From DATKDU01 sp035512595 (GTDB lineage: Bacteria; Planctomycetota; Planctomycetia; Pirellulales; Pirellulaceae), in assembly GCA_035512595.1 (NCBI GenBank), contig DATKDU010000341.1:1-5202 (forward strand): a DNA stretch of 5,202 nucleotides. The letters run 5' to 3'. The notes under the pieces are model-generated. The model did no database searches and had not been told where the DNA came from. It saw only the letters and a list, made by a program, of their open reading frames with translations. How positions within the stretch are numbered: position 1 is the first letter of the stretch; the number at the start of each line of letters is the position of its first letter. The position numbers were made by a program, and so were the translations under genes. Positions 1 through 4,526 of this stretch are shown in pieces.

Positions 1-86
1 CTCCTTCCCAAGCTAATTCAGTCCCCTCTCCAAGTCGCGACTCCAAGCACATTCGCACGGCCACTTATCCCGCCATCGACCAATGG

Positions 87-120
87 CAAACTGGCCTTGA
101 TGGCCTTGCCAAACTGGCCT
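87..120. repeat. 11-bp direct repeat with an internal inverted repeat
   Basis: CAAACTGGCCT occurs at 87-97 and again at 110-120, a 23-bp offset. Overlapping it, TGGCAA (84-89) is complementary to TTGCCA (106-111), with GGCC at 93-96 and 102-105 able to pair inside. The sequence could therefore act as a tandem repeat or a short imperfect hairpin. No function can be assigned. It is short enough to be partly chance. Confidence 0.4.
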
Positions 121-188
121 GCTTTCTAACCGCCACTGACATCCTAGGCCGCTAGCGCGGGCGCACAAAACTTGCGGCCACCCTTCCG

Positions 189-226
189 GCGGCACGACGG
201 CCTGCCATTTCGGCGGGTCGTGCTGC
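189..226. repeat. Imperfect hairpin with a 7-bp perfect core
   Basis: GCACGAC (192-198) pairs perfectly with GTCGTGC (217-223). The stem can extend outward by a G-T wobble and two G-C pairs to 189 and 226. It can extend inward after a GG bulge through CC-GCC (201-206) against GGC-GG (212-216), leaving a five-base loop. No T-run follows on either strand, so it is not a canonical intrinsic terminator. Confidence 0.4.
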
Positions 227-279
227 GCGCTGTTGCGCTTTGAAACTTGGCAGGCGAAGGTTGGGGGAGCCAGGGGCCT

Positions 280-327
280 GGTGATAAGGCGATTGTGCGC
301 GAAAGTGCCTGACCGTCACTTATCACC
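280..327. repeat. 9-bp perfect inverted repeat, GGTGATAAG/CTTATCACC
   Basis: GGTGATAAG at 280-288 is the exact reverse complement of CTTATCACC at 319-327, with a 30-nt spacer. Inside, GC (289-290) can also pair with GC (307-308), closing a smaller loop. Arms this long and this far apart suit either the closing stem of a structured RNA or a pair of protein-binding half-sites. The next hairpin begins 7 nt downstream at 334. Confidence 0.45.
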
Positions 328-333
328 CGCGAG

Positions 334-359
334 GCGCCCGGAGGCCCCTCCGGAGGCGC
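334..359. repeat. Very GC-rich hairpin
   Basis: GCGCCCGGAG (334-343) pairs with CTCCG (348-352) and GGCGC (355-359), leaving a two-base GA bulge and a four-base GCCC loop. That gives ten base pairs, almost all G-C. Neither side carries a T-run, so Rho-independent termination is possible but not classical. It stands next to the 280-327 inverted repeat, and together they form a compact 80-nt structured block. Confidence 0.45.
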
Positions 360-482
360 AAGTCGTTGGTATTTCTGAACATCCGTTCAAGATTCCAATC
401 GGGTGGCGAAGGAGGGTCATTTATTAAAGGAAAAAACAGTGGAAATCGCAAAGCATTGTACACCAAGGAGTTAGAGGCGACA

Positions 483-515
483 TATAAGCCGACTTGGATG
501 GTCAAGTTGCTTATA
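483..515 (-). terminator. Strong hairpin just past the dprA stop, possible terminator
   Basis: TATAAGC (483-489) pairs with GCTTATA (509-515), and GACTTG (491-496) pairs with CAAGTT (503-508). Overall there are 13 pairs including one wobble, with a single bulged C and a six-base loop. It begins 17 nt beyond the dprA TAA, a position fitting an end-of-transcript structure for the minus-strand genes. On the minus strand the bases right after the stem are not T-rich. A run of six T lies about 45 nt further on (431-436). It could be a terminator, a 3'-end stabiliser or a protein site. Confidence 0.4.
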
Positions 516-532
516 ATCTCGCGCTTGGGGCG

Positions 533-1651
533 TTACAGCCGCATGACCGTGTTGCCGCTGACGCGGCGGATCAGGCGCCGCATCTCCAGGGCGCTGATCG
601 TGGAGAGGACGCGCGGGACGGGGAGGCCGCTGCCGACGACGACGTCGTCGATGCTGGTCGGGTCGCTCTGGATCGCTTCGAGGACCTGCTGTTCGATCTC
701 GTTGAGCTGTAGCTCGGCCGGATGGCGGATCTCGCGGCCGTCGTCGCGCGGGGCGGCTTCAACCAGCGGCCCCAACTCCTCCAGCACATCGTCCACGCAC
801 TGCACGAGCTTGGCTCCGTCGCGGATCAGCCGGTGGCAGCCGTGCGAGGCGCGGCTGTCGATCCGGCCGGGAACGGCAAACACTTCCCGCCCCTGCTCCA
901 TCGCGTGGCGGGCGGAGATCAGCGCGCCGGAGCGCTCTGCCGCCTCGACGACGATGACGCCGAGACACATGCCGGTGATGATCCGGTTCCGCTGCGGAAA
1001 GGTCCCTCCGAGTGCCGGCGATCGCGGCGGCGACTCGCTGATCACCGCCCCGTGCTCGATCACCTCGCGAGCGAGCGATTCGTGCTCCGGTGGGTAGATG
1101 TTCAGCACGCCGCCGCCGAGGATGGCAATCGTCCGCCCGCCGGCAGACAAGGCGCCGCGATGGGCCGCCGAGTCAATGCCGCGAGCCAGGCCGCTGACGA
1201 TGGTCAGCCCGGCGCGGGACAGTCCGGCCGCCAGGCGGTGCGCCTGGGCGAGGCCGTACTGCGTGGCGTGCCGCGTGCCGACGATGGCGATGGCCATGGC
1301 GTCCGTCGGCAGAAGCTGGCCGCGAAGAAAGAGGACGCCGGGCGGATCGGGAATCTCCTTAAGCAGCCGGGGATAATCGGCCTGTGACGCCAGAAGGGGC
1401 GCGATCCCGTGCTGGCGGCAGATGTCGAGCTCTTCCTCGACGTTGACCTCGCGGCGCGCGGCCGAGAGAGCCCGGCAGAGCTTAGGACCGACGCCGTCCA
1501 CCTCGGCCAACTCGCTGGGGGCCGCGGCAATGGCCGCGCTGGCCGAACCAAAACGCTCCAGCAGCGCCTTGCGCAAGAGCGGGCCGACCCCCGCGGTCAG
1601 GCAGAGGCGCAGCTCGGCGGCCAGTTCGTCGCTCATCTCGGCGGACGACAT
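533..1651 (-). CDS. dprA: DNA-processing protein DprA (Smf family)
   Basis: DprA binds incoming single-stranded DNA in the cytoplasm during natural transformation and loads RecA on it. The family also occurs in non-competent bacteria. The 372-residue length is typical of three-domain DprA. Residues 20-64 carry helix-hairpin-helix signatures (GVGP twice). Residues about 85-295 form the Rossmann-like DprA core, with IVGTR (123-127), SGLARGID (153-160), FPQRNRIITG (218-227), ERSGALISARHA (239-250) and the terminal GCHRLIRDGAKLV (271-283). Residues about 312-372 look like the C-terminal winged-helix domain. At 273 a His replaces the Asn common in the G-x-N-x-LI motif. The ATG at 1651 starts after a single base following the regulator's stop codon. 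A second Met at residue 6 is the only nearby alternative. With no clear Shine-Dalgarno sequence of its own, translation is probably coupled to the upstream gene. The family call is secure; a role in competence here is inference. Confidence 0.96.
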   Translation of the reverse strand: MSSAEMSDELAAELRLCLTAGVGPLLRKALLERFGSASAAIAAAPSELAEVDGVGPKLCRALSAARREVNVEEELDICRQHGIAPLLASQADYPRLLKEIPDPPGVLFLRGQLLPTDAMAIAIVGTRHATQYGLAQAHRLAAGLSRAGLTIVSGLARGIDSAAHRGALSAGGRTIAILGGGVLNIYPPEHESLAREVIEHGAVISESPPRSPALGGTFPQRNRIITGMCLGVIVVEAAERSGALISARHAMEQGREVFAVPGRIDSRASHGCHRLIRDGAKLVQCVDDVLEELGPLVEAAPRDDGREIRHPAELQLNEIEQQVLEAIQSDPTSIDDVVVGSGLPVPRVLSTISALEMRRLIRRVSGNTVMRL

Positions 1652-1652
1652 G

Positions 1653-2294
1653 CTACGAGTTTTCCGATGGCGATGACGGGATTCGCTCCAATTCTCCGAG
1701 AATGGCCATTCGCACCAGCTCCGAGAAGGAGTTGGCCTGCATCTTCTTCATGATCGTGCTGCGGCGCAGCTCCACGGTCCGCAGGCCGATTCCCAGCCGC
1801 GAGGCGACCTGCTTGTTCTGAAAGCCGTCCACGAGCAGGCGGTAAACTTGCAGCTCGTCCGGCGACAGGTCTTTCATGCGGGTCTTGATCTCGGCGGCCT
1901 GACGCTGCTGCGATTGCTGCTGGCGGTCGCGGTTGAGGACCTCGTCGATGGCAGTCCACAGCTCGTCTTCCGAGCAGGGCTTCTCCAGAAACGTCTCCGC
2001 CCCTTGCTTCATCGCCTTGACGGCGGTCGGCACGTCGGCATGCGCGGTGACGACGATCACCGGAAGCTGACTGCCGCGGCTGCGCAGGTGGGTCAGCAGG
2101 TCGAGCCCGGACATTCCCGGCATGCGGATGTCCAGGACGAGGCAGCCGGCTGCGGACAGGTCGGCTTTGCTCAGGAACTCTTCGGCCGAATCGAACGCCT
2201 GCGTGTTCGCGCCGCGGATGCCGATCAGCGCCACGATCGACTCGCGCACCGCGGCGTCGTCGTCCACGACATAAATGACTGGTTTTTCTACCAT
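1653..2294 (-). CDS. FixJ/NarL-type two-component response regulator
   Basis: This is a 213-residue DNA-binding response regulator. The receiver domain (about 5-120) has the acidic residues D11/D12 (VVDDD), the likely phosphoacceptor D55 (LVLDIRMPG), the switch residue T83 (VVTAHADV) and K105 (FLEKP). These match the FixJ subgroup. A glutamine-rich linker (about 122-135) leads to a LuxR-type helix-turn-helix (143-195) with LSPDELQVYRLLVDGFQNK and GLRTVELRRSTIMKKM. The TVELRR form, rather than the more usual TVEVHR, occurs in planctomycete relatives as far as I recall. The ATG at 2294 was chosen because AAAGGGG lies 5 nt upstream and the receiver fold starts at once. The longer frame, starting at 2438, adds residues unlike any receiver. 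No histidine kinase is in view, so the signal is unknown. The stop lies 1 nt before dprA, which makes dprA an expected co-expressed partner. Confidence 0.93.
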   Translation of the reverse strand: MVEKPVIYVVDDDAAVRESIVALIGIRGANTQAFDSAEEFLSKADLSAAGCLVLDIRMPGMSGLDLLTHLRSRGSQLPVIVVTAHADVPTAVKAMKQGAETFLEKPCSEDELWTAIDEVLNRDRQQQSQQRQAAEIKTRMKDLSPDELQVYRLLVDGFQNKQVASRLGIGLRTVELRRSTIMKKMQANSFSELVRMAILGELERIPSSPSENS

Positions 2295-2299
2295 AGGAA

Positions 2300-2306
2300 C
2301 CCCTTT
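2300..2306 (-). promoter_or_regulatory. Strong Shine-Dalgarno sequence of the response regulator
   Basis: On the minus strand AAAGGGG ends 5 nt before the ATG at 2294. It is the best ribosome binding site among the minus-strand genes and fixes the regulator start at 2294 rather than 2438. Confidence 0.75.
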
Positions 2307-2317
2307 CGTATGCCGTT

Positions 2318-2372
2318 CCGTTTGTGTCCGGCCGTGAACGATCAACTCGTCGCGCCGCCCCGTCACAAACGG
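2318..2372. repeat. 9-bp inverted repeat upstream of the regulator, candidate operator
   Basis: CCGTTTGTG (2318-2326) and CACAAACGG (2364-2372) are exact reverse complements, with 37 nt between them. After one mismatch one more pair is possible. The near arm is 23 nt from the regulator start codon. The arm centres are 46 bp apart, so the repeat could be two dimer half-sites or two sites of opposite orientation. It could also pair as an RNA stem in the leader. Self-regulation by the adjacent regulator is inference only. Confidence 0.4.
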
Positions 2373-2471
2373 CAACTGCGGGAAAGTGTTCCGGGTCAGA
2401 CCCGCGCAGCCGTCCATCGATATGATTGCCGCTGTCAAGGAAAATGCAAGCTGTTTCTTTGTGGCGAGGGT

Positions 2472-3563
2472 TCATTCAGACAGGACTTGCCGGACCAGCG
2501 ATGGGTCGATTTGGCCCACCGACTCCACATGTCCCAGGCGGCTGGGGAGGACAAACTTCAGGTTTCCCTGCTCGGCCTTTTTGTCCCGCTGCATGGCCGC
2601 CAGCAGTTCGTCCGGATCGAGGCCGGCAATCTGCACCGGCAATCCGAGTGCCGACAGCAGGTCCTGCTGGCGCTTGGCGAGCGAAGCATCGATTCGCCCC
2701 AGCCGCCGTGCCAGATTTGCGGCACAAACCATGCCGATTGATACGGCTTCGCCATGAAGATAGCGCCCGTAGCCGGCTACGGTTTCGATGGCATGACCGA
2801 AGGTATGGCCGTAGTTGAGCACGGCGCGGAGCCCCGTTTCCTCTCGCTCGTCCTGTTCGACGATCTGAGCCTTGAGTTGGCACGATCGCTCGATCAACTG
2901 GGCCAGCACCTCCGGCTTCCGGGCGCGAACGGCAGGCACTTGCCGCTCGACAATGGCGAAGAAGCCGGCATCCAAAATCACGCCGTACTTGACGACCTCC
3001 GCCAGCCCCGAAAGATACTCGCGTTCAGGAAGGGTATCGAGAGCCGCCGTATCGATGACGACGCCGGAGGGTTGCCAGAAGCAGCCGACCATGTTCTTGG
3101 CCAGCGGCAGATTGATCCCAACTTTGCCGCCGACGCTGCTATCGACCTGGGCGATGACGCTGGTGGGGACTTGGACGAACGCCAGGCCGCGAGCGAACGT
3201 CGCCGCCACGAAGCCGGCCAGGTCGCCCACCACGCCGCCGCCGACGGCGACGATGACCGTCTTGCGGTCGGCACGTTGTTCGACGAGCCGATTCCAGAGA
3301 CGCTCGGCTTCGGCCAGGCACTTGCTCGGCTCGCCCGCCGGGACGACGAGTAGATCGGCCCGAATGCCGCTGCCGGCCAGTGCCGACAGCACCGCGTCGG
3401 CATGCAGGGCGCGGACCCGATCGTCGGTGATCACGACGGCATGCTGCGCGGGGGCCCACTCCTTGAGCAGCGAGCCGCACGCCGCAATCAGGCCGCGGCC
3501 AATGGCGATGTCGTAGCTCCGCTCGGCCAGGTTGACCCGAACGATGTGGGCAGGTGATGACAC
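2472..3563 (-). CDS. aroB: 3-dehydroquinate synthase
   Basis: AroB converts DAHP to 3-dehydroquinate, the second step of the shikimate pathway to aromatic amino acids. It is a cytoplasmic enzyme using NAD and a divalent metal. The 363-residue reading is the usual length. The NAD-binding region shows GGGVVGDLAGF (108-118), followed by the substrate-site block PTSVIAQVDSSVGGKVGIN (133-151) and KNMVGCFWQP (156-165). The metal ligands are visible as E189 (GLAEVVKYG), H253 (NYGHTFGH) and H270 (YLHGEAVSIGM). The GTG at 3563 was chosen because it gives family length and starts 17 nt after the upstream gene's stop. The longer frame from 3749 would overlap that gene and adds a low-complexity Arg/Pro/His-rich extension unlike AroB. 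GGKVGIN replaces the commoner GGKTGIN, a tolerated variant as far as I know. The gene probably shares a transcript with the small upstream gene. Confidence 0.95.
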   Translation of the reverse strand: MSSPAHIVRVNLAERSYDIAIGRGLIAACGSLLKEWAPAQHAVVITDDRVRALHADAVLSALAGSGIRADLLVVPAGEPSKCLAEAERLWNRLVEQRADRKTVIVAVGGGVVGDLAGFVAATFARGLAFVQVPTSVIAQVDSSVGGKVGINLPLAKNMVGCFWQPSGVVIDTAALDTLPEREYLSGLAEVVKYGVILDAGFFAIVERQVPAVRARKPEVLAQLIERSCQLKAQIVEQDEREETGLRAVLNYGHTFGHAIETVAGYGRYLHGEAVSIGMVCAANLARRLGRIDASLAKRQQDLLSALGLPVQIAGLDPDELLAAMQRDKKAEQGNLKFVLPSRLGHVESVGQIDPSLVRQVLSE

Positions 3564-3580
3564 GGGCTGCGATGCCGACC

Positions 3581-3826
3581 CTACGTGCTCAGCCGCTCGA
3601 CGTCCGCCGGCGTGACGGTGATCGTGCGGCAGAAGCCGGTGTGGGTGCGGACGTATTCGAGGTGGGCACAATCGGCTGGCGCGGCGTGCAACTTGTCTTC
3701 CAGCCGCAGTTTCTCGGCGGGGGGAAGGTGGTCCAGCTCCGCCGGCCAAAGGGTGTTGGTCTCCATGACCAGCGCTTCGCGATAGGGATCGAACTTATCG
3801 GCCACGGACCTGCTCGCTAAAACCAT
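3581..3826 (-). CDS. Small conserved-looking protein of unknown function, upstream of aroB
   Basis: This is an 81-residue soluble protein with no signal peptide or membrane segment. It does not match a family I can name. Its composition is protein-like: YREALVMETNTLWPAEL (15-31), a charged helical middle (PPAEKLRLEDKLHAAP, 35-50) and a distinctive C-terminal block LEYVRTHTGFCRTITVTPAD (56-75). It has two cysteines (53 and 66), too few for an obvious metal site. I start it at the ATG at 3826. A TTG at 3841 adds five residues, and a GTG at 3804 would remove seven. No good Shine-Dalgarno sequence decides between them. A TATAGT element lies 30 nt upstream. It is followed after 17 nt by aroB, so an operon is likely. 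I believe similar short proteins occur in planctomycetes, but this is memory and not a search. Confidence 0.75.
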   Translation of the reverse strand: MVLASRSVADKFDPYREALVMETNTLWPAELDHLPPAEKLRLEDKLHAAPADCAHLEYVRTHTGFCRTITVTPADVERLST

Positions 3827-3855
3827 GGTGGACGAGGACAATGTTTGGAGAACTG

Positions 3856-3861
3856 ACTATA
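3856..3861 (-). promoter_or_regulatory. Possible -10 element for the small gene and aroB
   Basis: TATAGT on the minus strand matches the sigma-70 -10 consensus at five of six bases. It ends 29 nt before the ATG at 3826. The hexamer 17 nt further upstream, TTTTCG, is a poor -35. It is the only -10-like sequence I see in this otherwise GC-rich intergenic stretch. Given its position it is a fair candidate, with no direct proof. Confidence 0.3.
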
Positions 3862-3891
3862 CACGGTGCCGGCGGCAGCGAAAACCGGCCA

Positions 3892-3973
3892 GTAGGTCCG
3901 CCTTGCCGAGGCGGACCTGGATACGGCGTGACATCCTTGCGTCCAGAGGTCCCCTCCGGCAGACGGGACCTAC
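3892..3973. repeat. 82-bp nested-palindrome element, probable dispersed intergenic repeat
   Basis: The element is bounded by the terminal inverted repeat GTAGGTCC (3892-3899) and GGACCTAC (3966-3973). Inside are two hairpins. The first pairs AGGTCCGCCT (3894-3903) with AGGCGGACCT (3909-3918), ten perfect pairs with a TGCCG loop. The second pairs AGGTCCC (3947-3953) with GGGACCT (3965-3971), around an 11-nt loop. The inner arms GGACC (3913-3917) and GGTCC (3948-3952) can also pair, as can CTGGA (3917-3921) and TCCAG (3942-3946), so alternative folds exist. The AGGTCC motif recurs in both orientations. This architecture resembles REP/BIME-type or miniature palindromic elements. I have an uncertain memory of similar AGGTCC-rich repeats in planctomycete genomes. 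No second copy lies in this window. Confidence 0.6.
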
Positions 3974-3978
3974 AGGGG

Positions 3979-3984
3979 AAAGGA
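3979..3984 (+). promoter_or_regulatory. Ribosome binding site supporting the GTG start at 3995
   Basis: AAAGGA ends 10 nt before the GTG, a slightly long but workable spacing. It lies six bases after the end of the palindromic element, so folding of that element in the mRNA leader could affect access to it. Confidence 0.5.
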
Positions 3985-3994
3985 ATAGCAACTT

Positions 3995-4516
3995 GTGAAT
4001 CGTGGAAAGCTGGCTGTTTTATCGATCTTGGTTCTAGCCATCGGACTCGCTGGCTTTGCCTGGTGGTACAACTACCACAAGTCGCAGCGACCGATCGAGT
4101 TTTGGGGAAGAAATGGTATTGCCCGAATTCGGCACGCGCCGCAGGTCGAGCTTCTTAGGCTGCGACGGGAGGCTGGAACGTCCTCGGGTTTGACTATTAG
4201 TGCGAACAGTTATGCAGTCTCCGCGCAGGCCGACATCAGCAAAACCCAGGGCTTGAAGAATGGCCGCGATGCGCTGGTGAGAGACGACAGCTACGATTGG
4301 AAGGCCGTAGAAAATGACCGATCTCTGAGCGAATACACCCACGCGGTTCGCTTTCGTGACGCGTCGGGCACAACGACGGTCGCGTTCGACTTTGAGCGGG
4401 AGCAACTGGCCTACGTCGAATCAGGCGCCGAGAAGAAGGGGGCCGCCAAGATCATGGCAGGCTGGCAGACGTTCGCCCAGCGGCATTTGCCAGCCAATGC
4501 AAAGGGAACGGAATGA
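3995..4516 (+). CDS. Membrane-anchored protein of unknown function
   Basis: This is a 173-residue protein that I cannot assign to a named family. A short positively charged start (MNRGK) precedes one hydrophobic segment (about 6-24, LAVLSILVLAIGLAGFAWW). It then continues as a hydrophilic domain, so it is probably a signal-anchored protein with its bulk outside the cytoplasm. No clear lipobox or signal-peptidase site is seen. Recognisable blocks are RPIEFWGRNGI (32-42), HAPQVELLRL (47-56), DISKTQGLKNGRDALVRDD (80-98) and a beta-rich HAVRFRDASGTTTVAFDFE (116-134). The GTG start at 3995 is supported by AAAGGA upstream and by the membrane segment starting straight after it. It is the only plus-strand gene here. 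It diverges from the small gene/aroB pair and converges on the secretin-like gene, with 8 nt between stops. Coding status is well supported; function is unknown. Confidence 0.8.
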   Translation: MNRGKLAVLSILVLAIGLAGFAWWYNYHKSQRPIEFWGRNGIARIRHAPQVELLRLRREAGTSSGLTISANSYAVSAQADISKTQGLKNGRDALVRDDSYDWKAVENDRSLSEYTHAVRFRDASGTTTVAFDFEREQLAYVESGAEKKGAAKIMAGWQTFAQRHLPANAKGTE

Positions 4517-4526
4517 ACTCCGTTCT
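4505..4526. terminator. Hairpin over two convergent stop codons, possible bidirectional terminator
   Basis: GAACGGA (4506-4512) pairs with TCCGTTC (4519-4525) around the loop ATGAAC, plus a G-T wobble at 4505/4526. The plus-strand TGA (4514-4516) is in the loop, and the minus-strand TAG (4527-4525) overlaps the right arm. Neither side has a convincing T-run (TACTT on plus, CCCTTTG on minus), so efficiency is uncertain. Confidence 0.4.

Larger units (their letters stand above)
1..532. other. Gene-free region downstream of dprA, rich in inverted repeats
   Basis: I see no credible gene here. The open frames are short, have no recognisable motif, and no frame continues from the left edge as a clear protein. 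The longest plus-strand frame (366-1097) mostly runs antisense through dprA. The stretch does contain several inverted repeats (near 84-111, 189-226, 280-327, 334-359 and 483-515), listed separately. They may be terminators, a structured RNA or eroded repeats. No tRNA-like cloverleaf was recognised. Base composition from about 360 to 520 is more AT-rich than the flanking genes, as is usual for intergenic DNA. Confidence 0.6.
2295..2471 (-). promoter_or_regulatory. Leader/promoter region of the regulator-dprA pair
   Basis: This is the 177-nt gap between the aroB stop and the regulator start. Read on the minus strand it holds a perfect TTGACA (2438-2433), but no good -10 box at 16-18 nt, so a sigma-70 promoter is not convincing. 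It also holds a 9-bp inverted repeat and the ribosome binding site. I see no clear hairpin-plus-T-run after aroB, so read-through from aroB cannot be excluded. Confidence 0.3.

Noticed and set aside
361..420. tRNA-like T-loop (TTCAAGAT) near 387
   Set aside because: No matching T-stem, anticodon arm or acceptor stem could be built around it.
439..474. Possible 11-residue leader peptide (GTG start, AAAGGA 7 nt upstream), followed by an AAGGAG
   Set aside because: It has two good ribosome-binding-like sequences but no plausible plus-strand gene downstream, because dprA lies on the opposite strand. AT-rich intergenic DNA yields such tiny frames easily.
366..1097. 243-aa plus-strand open frame, and the overlapping 722-1387 frame
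   Set aside because: Both run antisense through dprA, whose motifs are unmistakable. Their sequences are Arg/Ser/Ala-rich shadow translations typical of GC-rich DNA, with no domain signature.
2295..2438. Longer response regulator starting at 2438
   Set aside because: The added 48 residues do not resemble a receiver domain, and the ATG at 2294 has a strong, well-spaced Shine-Dalgarno sequence.
2411..2438. Perfect TTGACA on the minus strand as a sigma-70 -35 box for the regulator
   Set aside because: The hexamers 16-18 nt downstream are GC-rich (around GGACGG), so no matching -10 is present. It is kept only as a note in the leader entry.
3564..3749. Longer AroB with about 60 extra N-terminal residues
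   Set aside because: The extension overlaps the 81-aa gene in another frame, is low-complexity and basic, and exceeds the normal AroB length.
3841..4158. 105-aa plus-strand frame across the palindromic element
   Set aside because: Its first half is a translation of the inverted repeats. Its second half is out of frame with the better-supported gene at 3995, which has a membrane segment and a ribosome binding site.
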